The translations under genes and the position numbers were made by a program. A stretch of 64,000 bases of DNA from DASSSQ01 sp963839285 (GTDB lineage Bacteria; Actinomycetota; Thermoleophilia; Gaiellales; Gaiellaceae). The stretch is from the NCBI GenBank assembly GCA_963839285.1, contig CAWIUN010000012.1, forward strand, positions 24,309-88,308. The letters are read 5' to 3'. Shown here piece after piece: positions 16,769 to 25,843 of the stretch (its first letter is position 1; each line of letters starts with the position of its first letter). The notes beneath the pieces are model-generated. The model was not told where the DNA came from, did not search any database, and saw only the letters and a list, made by a program, of their open reading frames with translations.

Positions 16769-18025
16769 CTAGTCCTCCCAGCGCCTGACGACGATCGAGG
16801 CGTTGTGGCCGCCGAAGCCGAACGAGTTCGAGACGCCGATCGACGCCTCGGGCGCCTCGCGCGCCTCGTTCGGGACGTAGTCGAGGTCGCAGTCGGGGTC
16901 GGGCTCGTCGTAGTTGATCGTCGGCGGCAGCAGCCGGTCGCGCATCGCCAGGATCGTGAAGATCGCCTCGGCCGCGCCGGCCGCGCCGAGCATGTGCCCG
17001 GTCGCGCCCTTCGTGCCCGAGATCGCGACCCGGCGCGCATGCTCCTCGCCGAGCGCGCGCTTGATCACGCGCGTCTCGGAGGCGTCGCCGAGCGGCGTCG
17101 AGGTCGCGTGGGCGTTGACGTAGTCGACCTCCGAGGGGTCGATGCCCGCGTCGGCGAACGCCATCTGCAGCGCCCGCGCCGGGCTCTCGCCGGTCGGGTC
17201 GGGCTCGGTGATGTGGTTCGCGTCCGCGGAGACGCCGTAGCCGAGCAGCTCGGCGTAGATCGTGGCGCCGCGCGCGCGGGCCCGCTCGAGCTCCTCGAGC
17301 ACGATGATGGCGCCGCCCTCGCCCATCACGAAGCCGTCGCGGCCGAGGTCGAAGGGGCGCGAGGCCGCCTCCGGGTCGTCGTTTCGCCGCGAGAGCGCGC
17401 GCATGGCGCCGAAGCCGGCGATCCCGACCTCGGTGATCGGCGCCTCGGTGCCGCCGCAGAGCATCACGTCCGCGCGGCCGAGCCGGATCGCGTCGAGGCC
17501 GTCGCCGATCGCCATGTTCGACGCGGCGCAGGCGGTGCACTGCGAGGAGAGGGGGCCCTTCGTGCCGAGCTCCATCGAGACCCAGGCCGCGCCCATGTTC
17601 GGGATGATCGCCGGGATCGAGAACGGGTTGACCCGGTCGGGGCCGCGGTCGCGCAGGGTGTCGTGGCACTCCTGGAACGACTTGAGGCCGCCGATCCCGG
17701 TCGCGACGGCGACGCCGACCCGCTCCGGGGCGGCGGCGACGTCGATGCCCGAGTCGGCCTCCGCCTGGCGCGCCGCCGAGACGATCAGCTGCGCGAACCG
17801 GTCCATGCGCCGCGCCTGCTTGCGCTCGATCCAGTCGGTCGGCTCGAACTCCTTCGCCTCGCAGGCGAAGTGCACCGGGTAGCCCGTGTGGTCGAAGAGC
17901 GTGATCTCGCCCGCGCCGGACCCGCCCGCGAGCAGGCTCTGCCAGGTCGACTCGACGTCCTTGCCGAGCGGCGTGACCGCCCCCAGGCCGGTGATCACGA
18001 CCCTCTTCCTGCCGTTCTGGCTCAT
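16769..18025 (-). CDS. fabF: 3-oxoacyl-[ACP] synthase II (KAS II)
   Basis: 418 residues. Opens RVVITGLGAVTPLG; active-site Cys in QCTACAASNMAIGDG; catalytic His residues in NAHATSTPLGD and GTKGATGHMLGAAGA; closing signature SNSFGFGGHNASIV. It elongates acyl-ACP with malonyl-ACP in type II fatty-acid synthesis. Start is 9 bp after the fabG stop, so it ends the core fab operon. No acpP gene lies between fabG and fabF, although this is a common position for it. Confidence 0.96.
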   Translation of the reverse strand: MSQNGRKRVVITGLGAVTPLGKDVESTWQSLLAGGSGAGEITLFDHTGYPVHFACEAKEFEPTDWIERKQARRMDRFAQLIVSAARQAEADSGIDVAAAPERVGVAVATGIGGLKSFQECHDTLRDRGPDRVNPFSIPAIIPNMGAAWVSMELGTKGPLSSQCTACAASNMAIGDGLDAIRLGRADVMLCGGTEAPITEVGIAGFGAMRALSRRNDDPEAASRPFDLGRDGFVMGEGGAIIVLEELERARARGATIYAELLGYGVSADANHITEPDPTGESPARALQMAFADAGIDPSEVDYVNAHATSTPLGDASETRVIKRALGEEHARRVAISGTKGATGHMLGAAGAAEAIFTILAMRDRLLPPTINYDEPDPDCDLDYVPNEAREAPEASIGVSNSFGFGGHNASIVVRRWED

Positions 18026-18034
18026 CTCCCCTTC

Positions 18035-18787
18035 CTACATCCCGAGGCCGCCGTCGACGAGCAACACCGCGCCGGTGATGAACGCGGCCTCGTCGGCGCA
18101 GAGGAAGCGTACCGCCCCGGCCACGTCGGCCGGATCGCCGAGCCGCCCGAGCGCCGTGTTCTGCAGCATCGCCGCGGTCGCCTCCTCCGGCAGCACCTCG
18201 GTCAGCCGCGTCGTCACGTAGCCGGGCGCGACGACGTTCGCCCGCACGTTGCGGCTGCCGAGCTCCTTCGCGAGCGACTTCGTGAAGCCGATGATCCCGG
18301 CCTTCGAGGCCGCGTAGTTCGTCTGGCCCCAGTTGCCGTGGACGCCGACGATCGAGCTGACGTTGACGATCGAGCCGGCCCGGCGCTTCATCATCGGCCG
18401 GGTGACCGCGCGGCAGGTGTAGAAGCAGGCGGCGAGGTTGGTGTCGATCACCGTCCGCCAGTCGTCGTCGGACATGCGCGCGAGCAGGCCGTCGCGGGTG
18501 ACGCCGGCGTTGTTGACGAGGACGTCGAGGTCGCCCGCCTCGGCGACGAGCCGGGCGGCGTCGTCGGCGTCGGACACGTCCGCCTGGACCGCCCGGCCGC
18601 CGAGCCGCCGCGCGAGCTCCTCCGCCTCGTCCCGGCCGGAGCGGTAGCCGACGACGACCTCGGCGCCGGCCCGCGCCAGCTCCTCGGCGATCGCGGCGCC
18701 GATCCCGCGCGAGCCGCCCGTGACGAGTGCGCGCCTGCCCTCGAGCGAGGCGAACCCCGCCGGCGCCGCGGGCTCAGCCAACCGCAC
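18035..18787 (-). CDS. fabG: 3-oxoacyl-[ACP] reductase
   Basis: 250 residues, short-chain dehydrogenase. NADP-binding ALVTGGSRGIGAAIAEEL, NNAGVTRDGLLARM, catalytic NVSSIVGVHGNWGQTNYAASKAG (Ser-Tyr-Lys) and the C-terminal ITGAVLLVDGGLGM of FabG. It reduces beta-ketoacyl-ACP. The GTG start at 18787 overlaps the corrected fabD end by 14 bp; a slightly longer N-terminus than usual (MRLAEPAAPAGFASLEGR) means a later start cannot be excluded, but no better codon is seen. Confidence 0.93.
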   Translation of the reverse strand: MRLAEPAAPAGFASLEGRRALVTGGSRGIGAAIAEELARAGAEVVVGYRSGRDEAEELARRLGGRAVQADVSDADDAARLVAEAGDLDVLVNNAGVTRDGLLARMSDDDWRTVIDTNLAACFYTCRAVTRPMMKRRAGSIVNVSSIVGVHGNWGQTNYAASKAGIIGFTKSLAKELGSRNVRANVVAPGYVTTRLTEVLPEEATAAMLQNTALGRLGDPADVAGAVRFLCADEAAFITGAVLLVDGGLGM

Positions 18788-19698
18788 GCTCCAGCTCGTC
18801 GAGCGCCTTCAGGTTGTTGACGGGGATCGCCTTGACGCCCCTGTCGATCCTCTTCAGTAAACCGCTGAGGACGTTGCCCGGCCCCACCTCGACGAAGACG
18901 GTGACGCCCTGCTGGACGAGCGCGTGCGCCGCCTGCGTGAACCGCACCGGGCGCGATCAGCTGCTGCAGGAGCAGCTCGCGGTAGTGCTGCGCCTCCTCC
19001 AGCTTCGCCGTCACCGTCGACATGAACGCCGCGTGCTGGTCGCCGAAGTGGGCCTTCTCGATCGCCGGCTTCAGGCGCTCGGCCGCGCGCTCGACGAGCG
19101 GGCTGTGGAAGGCGCCCGAGACGCGCAGCTTGATCGCGCGGCGGGCGCCCTCGCGCTCGGCCTCGACGCAGGCCTCGTCGATGCCCGGGTTCGAGCCCGA
19201 GATCACGAGCTGGCCGGGGCAGTTGTAGTTCGCGGGCCAGACGTTCGCGATCTTCGCGCAGAGCCCCTCGACCACCTCGTCGGCGAGCCCGAGGATCGCG
19301 GCCATCGCGCCGGGCTTCTCGCGCGCCGCCTCGGCCATCGCGAGCCCGCGCTCGCGGACGAGCGCGATCGCGTCCCGCACCGAGAGCGCGTCGGCCGCCG
19401 CCAGCGCCGCGAACTCGCCGACCGAGTGGCCGACGACGAAGTCCGGGTGGATCCCGCGGGCGCGGATCGCCTCCTCGATCGCGAGGCTGGCGGTCACGAG
19501 CACCGGCTGCTGCACCTCGGTGTCGACGAGGTCCTCGACCGGCGACTCGAAGCAGAGCCGCTTCAGGTCGAGGCCGGACGCCTCGCTGCCCTGCTCGTAG
19601 ACGGCCATCGCCTCGGGCACGGCCTCCGCGATGTCGCGGCCCATCCCGGCGTCGAGCGAACCCTGGCCCGGAAACATGAATGCGATCTTTCCGCTCAC
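18774..19698 (-). CDS. fabD: Malonyl-CoA:ACP transacylase, one frameshift
   Basis: About 307 residues. IAFMFPGQGSLDAGMG at the start, nucleophile motif VVGHSVGEFAALAAA, VSGAFHSPLVE containing the catalytic His. Near 18950 one extra base shifts the frame; without it the protein continues APVRFTQAAHALVQQGVTVFVEVGPGNVLSGL and ends LDELERAVG at 18774. It loads malonyl onto ACP. The GTG start overlaps the fabH stop as GTGA. Because neighbours on both sides are intact and the gene is essential, the frameshift is almost certainly technical. Confidence 0.92.
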
Positions 19699-20699
19699 GC
19701 GGATCCCACCTCCTCCGTCCATTCGATCAGGGCCGAGCCCCAGGTGAGGCCCGCTCCCATTCCCGTCATCAGCACCAGTTGTCCGGGCCGGAGCCGCCCG
19801 TCGCCCGCCGCGTCGGCGAGCGCGAGCGGGATCGACCCGGACGACGTATTCCCGTATCGGTCGACGTTGATCACGACCTTCTCGTCCGGGATCCCGAGCT
19901 TGCGCGTCGCGTGGTCGATGATCCGGACGTTCGCCTGGTGCGGGACGTAGAGGTCGACGTCCTCGACCGTTCGACCGCACTCCGCGAGCACCTGCTCGGC
20001 CGAGGAGACGAGCACGCGCGTCGCGAACTTGAAGACCTCGCGCCCGTTCATCTTCACGTGCTTCTCGTTCTCGTCGAAGGCGCGCGAGCCGCTGCCCGGC
20101 AGCCAGAGGTGGATGCCGCCGGCGCCCTCGGCGCCGAGCTCGAAGCCGAGGAAGCCGCCGCCGTTGCGGCTCCGCTCGAGCACGACCGCCCCGGCGCCGT
20201 CGCCGAAGAGGATCAGCGTCGAGCGGTCGTCCCAGTCGAGGATCTTCGAGAGGACGTCGCCGCCGACGACGAGCGCCTTCTCGACCAGGCCCGCGGCGAC
20301 CATGCCGTAGGCCTGCGCGACGGCGTACATGAACCCGGTGCAGCCGGCCGAGAGGTCGTAGGCCGCCGCCTTCGAGGCGCCGAGCACGTCGGCGAGCAGC
20401 GCCGCGCTGGCCGGAAAGGCCATGTCCGGGGTGACCGTCGCGACGATGATCAGGTCGAGGTCGGCGCCGTCGACGCCGGCGTCCGCGAGCGCGCGGCGGC
20501 AGGCCGGCAGCGCGATGTCCGAGAGCGCCTCCTCGGGCGCGGCGATCCGCCGCTCGCGGATCCCGGTGCGCGTGACGATCCACTCGTCGGAGGTGTCGAC
20601 CAGCCGCGCGAGCTCCTCGTTCGCGAGCACCCGCTCGGGCACGTGGCAGCCGAGCCCGGTCACGGTGACGGGATACCCCTCGCGCGCCTTGCCGATCAT
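19695..20699 (-). CDS. fabH: 3-oxoacyl-[ACP] synthase III
   Basis: 334 residues. Catalytic Cys in DLSAGCTGFMYAV, His in VPHQANVRIID and Asn in YGNTSSGSIPLAL; opening GLGCHVPERVLANEEL and SDEWIVTRTGIRERRIA are typical. It primes fatty-acid synthesis by condensing acyl-CoA with malonyl-ACP; actinobacterial versions often accept branched primers. ATG 20699 overlaps the fabZ TGA (ATGA). Second gene of the fab set behind fabZ. Confidence 0.95.
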   Translation of the reverse strand: MIGKAREGYPVTVTGLGCHVPERVLANEELARLVDTSDEWIVTRTGIRERRIAAPEEALSDIALPACRRALADAGVDGADLDLIIVATVTPDMAFPASAALLADVLGASKAAAYDLSAGCTGFMYAVAQAYGMVAAGLVEKALVVGGDVLSKILDWDDRSTLILFGDGAGAVVLERSRNGGGFLGFELGAEGAGGIHLWLPGSGSRAFDENEKHVKMNGREVFKFATRVLVSSAEQVLAECGRTVEDVDLYVPHQANVRIIDHATRKLGIPDEKVVINVDRYGNTSSGSIPLALADAAGDGRLRPGQLVLMTGMGAGLTWGSALIEWTEEVGSA

Positions 20700-21133
20700 C
20701 GCTCCACCGCGAAGGTCAGCGTGCCGCGGACCGCGAGCTCGTCGCCGACGGTCGCGCGCGCCCTGCCGCGCCCGACCGGCCCGCGCACGGACTCGAGCGC
20801 GCACTCCAGCGTCAGCACGTCGCCCGGGCGCACGATCCGCTTGAAGCGGACGCCGTCGATGCCGGCGAAGAGCGCCAGCTTGCCCCGGTTCTCCGGCTGC
20901 GAGAGGACGGCGACGGCGCCGCACTGGGCGAGCGCCTCGACCATCTTGACGCCCGGCATGATCGGGTTGCCCGGGAAATGGCCCGCGCAGTCCTCGTCGG
21001 TGACCTCCTTGCGGGCGAGCACGCGCAGGCCCGGCTCGAGCTCGACCACCTCGTCGAGCAGCAGGAACGGGTGCCGGTGCGGCAGGATCTCCTCGATCTG
21101 CTCGCGGCCGAAGGGCGCGGCGTACGCGCTCAT
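20696..21133 (-). CDS. fabZ: 3-hydroxyacyl-[ACP] dehydratase
   Basis: 145 residues, hot-dog fold. EILPHRHPFLLLDEV holds the catalytic His and GHFPGNPIMPGVKMVEALAQ the catalytic Glu. It dehydrates beta-hydroxyacyl-ACP. ATG 21133 overlaps the sigma-factor stop as ATGA, so the sigma factor and the fab genes form one translationally coupled unit. In many bacteria fabZ sits with lpx genes; here it heads fabH-D-G-F. Confidence 0.94.
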   Translation of the reverse strand: MSAYAAPFGREQIEEILPHRHPFLLLDEVVELEPGLRVLARKEVTDEDCAGHFPGNPIMPGVKMVEALAQCGAVAVLSQPENRGKLALFAGIDGVRFKRIVRPGDVLTLECALESVRGPVGRGRARATVGDELAVRGTLTFAVER

Positions 21134-21750
21134 GCGACCCGGCGCTCCGTGCGCTCGAGCCGCGTCCGCAGGCGCGCACGGGCGCGGAAGGCGTAGCTCT
21201 TGGCGGTGCCGACCGGCATCCCGGAGGCGTCGGAGATCTCGCTGAACGAGTAGTCGAAGCCCGCGTTCCAGACGAGCACCTGCGCCTGGTCGCCGTTCAG
21301 CTCGCCCAGAGCCTCGCAGAGCTCCGCGCGCAGCTCTCCGAGGGCGGCCGCGCGGGCCGGGTCGCCCTCGGCCGCGACGCGCGTGTCCTCGAGCAGCGGC
21401 TCGCAGCGGCGCGCGCGCTGGCGCTCGGCCACGTCCTTGCAGGCGTTGACCGTCAGCCGGTGCAGCCAGGTCGAGAACTGCGACTCGCCGCGGAACTGGC
21501 GGATGCGCACGCAGAGCTTCGCGAGCGCCTCCTGCGCCGCGTCGCGGGCGTCCTCGGGATCGCGGAGCACGTGCCGCGCGACGCGCTCGACGCGGGCGGC
21601 ATGCCGCTCGCACAGCGCCTCGAGGGCGCGCGGGTCGCCGTCTTTCGCTCGCTTGACCAGGATCGGATCGCTCAGCTTCTCGTAGGCGAGCGGCGGCTCT
21701 GACCGCAGCTCTCGCCCGATCTGACGGCGTTTGGGCAGCGGCGGTTGCAT
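21130..21750 (-). CDS. ECF-type sigma-70 family RNA polymerase sigma factor
   Basis: 206 residues. Region 2: DPRALEALCERHAARVERVARHVL, DARDAAQEALAKLCVRI, FRGESQFSTWLHRLTVNACKD. Region 4: GDQAQVLVWNAGFDYSFSEISDASGMPVGTAKSYAFRARARLRTRL with a helix-turn-helix. No anti-sigma gene adjoins it. The stop overlaps fabZ (ATGA), so it is the first gene of the fab transcription unit; a role in tuning fab expression or in feeding back on its own promoter is plausible but inferred. The start is 24 bp from the divergent birA start. Confidence 0.88.
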   Translation of the reverse strand: MQPPLPKRRQIGRELRSEPPLAYEKLSDPILVKRAKDGDPRALEALCERHAARVERVARHVLRDPEDARDAAQEALAKLCVRIRQFRGESQFSTWLHRLTVNACKDVAERQRARRCEPLLEDTRVAAEGDPARAAALGELRAELCEALGELNGDQAQVLVWNAGFDYSFSEISDASGMPVGTAKSYAFRARARLRTRLERTERRVA

Positions 21751-21761
21751 ACGGCGGCAAC

Positions 21762-21767
21762 TAGTGT
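21762..21767 (+). promoter_or_regulatory. Minus-10 element for leaderless birA
   Basis: TAGTGT at 21762-21767 is followed by 7 nt and the GTG start at 21775. The distance matches transcription starting at the initiation codon. It lies inside the 24-bp gap between the divergent sigma-factor and birA starts. Confidence 0.4.
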
Positions 21768-21774
21768 AGTGCCC

Positions 21775-22395
21775 GTGCCCCTCCTCCCCGAGCTGGTGGC
21801 GCCGCTCCTGCGAGGCACCTGGGGCCGGGAGCGCTTCCTGCACGCGGAGAGCTGCGCCTCGACCCAGCGGCTCGCGCCCGCCGACGCGCCGCACGGCACG
21901 GTCGCGGTCGCCGAGCACCAGACGGCCGGGCGCGGCCGGCTCGGGCGGGTCTGGGAGGACGAGCCCGGCGCCTCGCTGCTCTGCTCGGTCGTGCTGCGGC
22001 CGCGCCGGCGGCTTGCGGACTGGCCGACGCTGACGCCCGTCGCGGGAGAGGCCGCCGCCGCCGCGATCGAGGCGGTCGCCGGCGTGCGGCCGTCGATCAA
22101 GCCGCCGAACGACCTGCTCCTCGACGGGCGCAAGCTCGCCGGCATCCTCGCCGAGGCGCAGGAGGGCCGGATCGTGCTCGGGATCGGCGTCAACGTCGCC
22201 TCGGCGCCCCATCCGGGCTCGGCGTGCCTCGGCGCGGGCGTCGACCGGGCCGAGCTGCTGGTCGAGCTGCTCGCCCGGCTCGAGGACGCCTTCGACGCCT
22301 GGGACGATCGGCGCCGTGACGGCCGTCCGCGGCACCGCGGTCGCCGAAGTAGACGCCGCGCGGCAGCGGCTACGGCGAGGAGACGGTGGCGCTGA
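21775..22395 (+). CDS. birA: Biotin-[acetyl-CoA-carboxylase] ligase
   Basis: Class I-like ligase without an N-terminal DNA-binding domain. AESCASTQRLA, the biotinyl-AMP loop TAGRGRLGRVWEDEPGASLL (GRGR.GR.W), IKPPNDLLLDGRKLAGILAEA with catalytic Lys, and VLGIGVNVA. It activates biotin and attaches it to the carrier protein of acetyl-CoA carboxylase, which fits the fab and acc genes nearby. After AFDAWDD the sequence becomes unlike the family, so a frameshift near 22305-22315 is likely and the true C-terminus is unresolved; the frame is open to 22395, overlapping the amidase end. GTG 21769 is an alternative start. Confidence 0.85.
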   Translation: MPLLPELVAPLLRGTWGRERFLHAESCASTQRLAPADAPHGTVAVAEHQTAGRGRLGRVWEDEPGASLLCSVVLRPRRRLADWPTLTPVAGEAAAAAIEAVAGVRPSIKPPNDLLLDGRKLAGILAEAQEGRIVLGIGVNVASAPHPGSACLGAGVDRAELLVELLARLEDAFDAWDDRRRDGRPRHRGRRSRRRAAAATARRRWR

Positions 22396-24469
22396 GGTTG
22401 CCGGCGGCGTCGCGCGCCTGCGCGCTCAGGGTCTGCACCCCGGCCTTCGGCCCGGGCACGTGGAAGGCGCCCGCCGGCTCGACCTTGATCACCTGGGCGC
22501 CGTTGACGAGCAGGGTCACGGTCGCCGGCTCGGAGAGCGTGAAGCGGAGCCTGGCCGGCGTCGACGAGCGTCAGCACCGGCGCGACCGTGTCGACCTGGA
22601 GCGGGCGCGAGCTCGAGACCTCGCCGAGCGCGTCCGTGACGGTGACGACCGCGGTGTAGGCGCCGTCCGGCACCGGCGCGCCGTCCGGGCCCGCTCCGTT
22701 CCAGTCGAGCGCCTGCTGGCCGGGGCCGAGCTGGCCGGAGAAGACGGTGGCGACGAGCGCGCTCTCGCGCCAGATCTCGACCCGGACGGGCACGGGCGCG
22801 GCGAGGACGAACGAGAAGGTCTCCGTGTCGAGGATCCCGTCGGCGTTGGGCGAGATCGCGGGCGAGACGAGCGCGAGCCCGGTCAGCGTCCGGTCGACGG
22901 TGAGAGCGAGCGACCCGCTCGCAGCCTTGCCGCCGCCGTCCGGCTTCGCGGTCACGACGATCCGGTAGCGGCCGTCGGGGAAGGTCGCGCCGACCCAGTC
23001 GAACGTGTGGTCGCCCGGGGCGAGGGGCTCGTCGAGCAGGTCGAGCAGGACGGCGCCGTTCGCGTCGAGCAGCCGCATCGTCACGGTGGCCGCCGCGCCG
23101 AGCGTGAAGGCGAGGTGCGAGGTGGCGCCGCTGCCGTCAGCCGCGGGCGCGACCACGCGCGGCGCGGCCGCGAGGCCGGAGAGGAGCGGCTGCTGCTGCT
23201 GTTGCACCTTCGCTCCCGCCGCGCCGGTCGCGGCCCGCGCGTTCGGCGCCTCGATGCTCCAGGCGTAGCCGGCGGTCGAGCGGCCGCGGTCCCAGCTCCA
23301 GTCGACCTTCGTGCCGCTGCCCTCGCCGCGCGCGAGCACGGCTCCGGCGGCGTTCCGGACGGTCACCGTCCACGGCGACGCCGCCGAGAGCCGGGCCGTG
23401 AAGCGGACGATCCCCGGCTCGACGGTCGGCGGCGAGCGGCTCGTAGATCTTGGGCAGGCCCGGTCTGCGCGACCGCCTTCGCGATCGCCGGCAGCTGCCC
23501 GTAGAGGACGGCGCCGGGGCAGGCGGTGAAGTAGGTGTCGCGGTGCCCGGAGATCGCGCGCAGCCGCACCGGGGCGCCGGCGCGGAAGCGCGAGTTGCCG
23601 GCCGAGCGGACGCTCGCGAGCGAGAGCGGGTCGACGTGGCCGACGTCGAGCCGCCAGGCGAGGAGCCGGACGAGCGCCGCGCGCTGCGCGGCGGTCGGCC
23701 CGACGCGGTCGAACGTGCCGATCAGCGCCACCCCGACGGAGCCCGTGTTGAAGCCGAGCGAGTGGGCCCCGATCACGTTCCGCTCGATGCCGCCGGCCCG
23801 TCCCTCGTAGACGGTGCCGAAGCGGTCGATCAGGAAGTTGTAGCCGATGTCGTTCCAGCCGTTTCCGAGCACGTGGTAGCGCTCGATCCCGCGCACGATC
23901 GCCGGCGCCTGCGCCCGCGTGTAGCCGTTCGCGTTGACGGTGTGGTGGACGATCGCGAGCCTGAGCGCGGGCGCCACGAGCGGCTTCGCGCGGACGATCT
24001 TCTCGTCCGCCTGCCAGCCGAAGCGCGAGACGAGCTCGGGCTGGGCGGCCGCCGCGAGCGTGCGGTCGGCGGCCGGAGCCGCGCCGACCGGGCTCCGGAC
24101 GTAGTAGGCGCGCAGCCGGGTCACGCGGCCCGCGATCCGGAGCTGGATCCGGTCGGCCGCGCCCGTCCAGGTCAGGCCGCCGTCGTGCCAGGCCGCCGTC
24201 CGGCGCGCCTCGGCCGAGCCGGCGTCGGGCCCGCTGTCGGCGTCGGCCCGCGTCCACGGGCCCCAGCGGCCCGCGAGCAGGTGCGCCCGATAGGAGACGG
24301 CGCCGCCGCCCTGCCAGTGGACGCCGACCATGTCGAAGCGCGACGGCGCGTCCACGGCCTGCAGCGCCCGGCCGGCGAGCGGCACCTCGCGCGCGACCAT
24401 GCTCACGTCCGCGGCGCGGGCGAGGCCGGGAAACGCGAGCACGGCGAGGAGTGCGAACGCGAGCTTCAC
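22370..24469 (-). CDS. Secreted N-acetylmuramoyl-L-alanine amidase with Ig-like C-terminal repeats, three frameshifts
   Basis: About 698 residues. Signal peptide (MKLAFALLAVLAFPGLARA), an N-terminal domain, then an amidase_2/PGRP domain: LAIVHHTVNANGYTR (zinc His), WNDIGYNFLIDRFGTVYEGRAGG, VGVALIGTF and ISGHRDTYFTACPG (second zinc His, Cys). It should cleave the stem peptide from peptidoglycan. The C-terminal half holds FlgD/Ig-like repeats with SPNADGILDTETFSF and DWNGAGPDGAPVPDGAYTAVVTV. A VQQQQQP linker lies near 23200. Frames change near 23445, 23425 and 22566, each one extra base; the corrected end is DAAGNLSATVSSP. GTG start at 24469. Confidence 0.83.
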
Positions 24470-24522
24470 GAGAACCTGTTCTGCACGGTGTCACGCCGTC
24501 CTCGTCGGGTCGACCCCGCCCG

Positions 24523-24528
24523 TACAAT
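24523..24528 (+). promoter_or_regulatory. Minus-10 element TACAAT of the NfeD gene
   Basis: TACAAT at 24523-24528, 10 nt before the ATG at 24539. No minus-35 is evident (the GGGTCGACCC palindrome at 24508-24517 lies in the spacer). Transcription would start at or a few bases before the start codon. Confidence 0.4.
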
Positions 24529-24538
24529 GTTTACAACC

Positions 24539-25813
24539 ATGCGCAGGCTCCTCGTCGCCGCGATCCTGCTCGCGGCGCTGGCGGTCACCTCGGCCGCCGC
24601 CGCCGCGCAACCGCGCGTGCTGGCGGTCCACTTCGACGCCGAGGTGAACCCCGCGACGCAGAGCTACCTGAGCGACCGCATCGAGCGGGCGGGGAAGGAC
24701 GGCTACGACGCGGTCGTGATCCTGCTCGACACGCCGGGCGGGCTCTCGGAGTCGATGCGGAAGATCGTCCAGTCCGAGCTCGCGTCGAAGATCCCCGTGA
24801 TCGTCTACGTCAGCCCCGCCGGCGCGCGGGCCGCCTCGGCCGGCGTCTGGATCGGTCAGGCCGCGGACGTCCTGGCGATGGCGCCGCAGACGAACATCGG
24901 CTCCTCGACCCCGATCGACTCGAGCGGCGGCAACCTCGGCAGCGACCTCCGCCGCAAGGTCGTCAACGACGCGGCCGCCTCGCTGCGCTCGCTCGCCAAG
25001 ACGCACGGGCGGAACGCGGCCTGGGCCGACAAGGCCGTCCGGCAGGCCTCGAACCTGACGGCCGACGAGGCGCTCCAGCAGAACGTGATCGACCTGACGG
25101 CCCCGAGCCTGCCGGCGCTGCTGCGGAAGGTCGACGGCCGCAAGACGGTGCCGAAGGGCTTCGTGCTCCACACGGCCGGGGCCGGCGTGGACGAGGTGCA
25201 TCCGGGCTTCCTGACCCGGCTGCTCTCGACCCTGATCGACCCGAACGTGCTCTCGCTGCTCTTCCTCGCGGGCATCGCCGGGGTCGCCTTCGAGGTCATG
25301 CACCCCGGGATCGTCCTGCCCGGTGCGCTCGGCGGCATCTCGCTGCTGACCGCGCTCTTCGGCTTCTCGGTGCTGCCGATCAGCTGGGCCGGGCTCGGGC
25401 TCGTCCTGCTCGGGGTCGCGCTGCTCGTCACCGACCTGTTCGTCCCCACGCACGGCGCCCTCACCCTCTCGGGGCTGCTCGCGCTCGGCGTCGGGCTCGT
25501 GATGCTCTTCCACAACGCGCCGGCGCCGTACCACGTCAGCATCGCGCTCGTCGTCGCCCTGACCGCGACGCTCGGGCTGCTCTGGGTCGGCATCCTGACC
25601 AAGGCGCTGCAGGCGCGCCGCCTGCCCCGGCCGCTCGCGAGCGGGGCCGTCGTCGGCTCGGTCGGCGAGGTGCGCGGCGGCGGGCTCGTCTTCGTCCACG
25701 GCGAGCTCTGGCAGGCGGAGAGCGACGACGGCGCGCCGCTGCGGCCGGGCGACGAGGTCGCGGTCGAGCGCGTCGGCGACGGGCTCGTGCTCGGGGTGCG
25801 GCGGCTCGCCTAA
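24539..25813 (+). CDS. NfeD-family membrane serine protease (ClpP-class)
   Basis: 424 residues. Signal peptide, then a ClpP/crotonase-like protease domain: VVILLDTPGGLSESM, VYVSPAGARAASAGVWIG (catalytic Ser), APQTNIGSSTPI, and KAVRQASNLTADEALQQNVID with the catalytic Lys. Four to five membrane helices follow (LFLAGIAGVAFEVMHPGIVLPG...), and a C-terminal OB-fold NfeD domain (VGSVGEVRGGGLVFVHGELW). Family members work with stomatin/SPFH proteins in membrane quality control, and a slipin is encoded 30 bp downstream. ATG 24539 chosen over ATG 24527 for spacing from TACAAT; either keeps the signal peptide. Confidence 0.9.
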   Translation: MRRLLVAAILLAALAVTSAAAAAQPRVLAVHFDAEVNPATQSYLSDRIERAGKDGYDAVVILLDTPGGLSESMRKIVQSELASKIPVIVYVSPAGARAASAGVWIGQAADVLAMAPQTNIGSSTPIDSSGGNLGSDLRRKVVNDAAASLRSLAKTHGRNAAWADKAVRQASNLTADEALQQNVIDLTAPSLPALLRKVDGRKTVPKGFVLHTAGAGVDEVHPGFLTRLLSTLIDPNVLSLLFLAGIAGVAFEVMHPGIVLPGALGGISLLTALFGFSVLPISWAGLGLVLLGVALLVTDLFVPTHGALTLSGLLALGVGLVMLFHNAPAPYHVSIALVVALTATLGLLWVGILTKALQARRLPRPLASGAVVGSVGEVRGGGLVFVHGELWQAESDDGAPLRPGDEVAVERVGDGLVLGVRRLA

Positions 25814-25816
25814 GAT
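25811..25816 (+). promoter_or_regulatory. Possible internal minus-10 TAAGAT for the slipin gene
   Basis: TAAGAT overlaps the TAA stop of the NfeD gene. The slipin ATG (25844) lies downstream behind a GAAAGGA ribosome-binding site. It could give the slipin its own transcript besides read-through from the NfeD gene. Confidence 0.3.
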
Positions 25817-25843
25817 CGGGGCAGCCCCCTCCGAAAGGACCCC

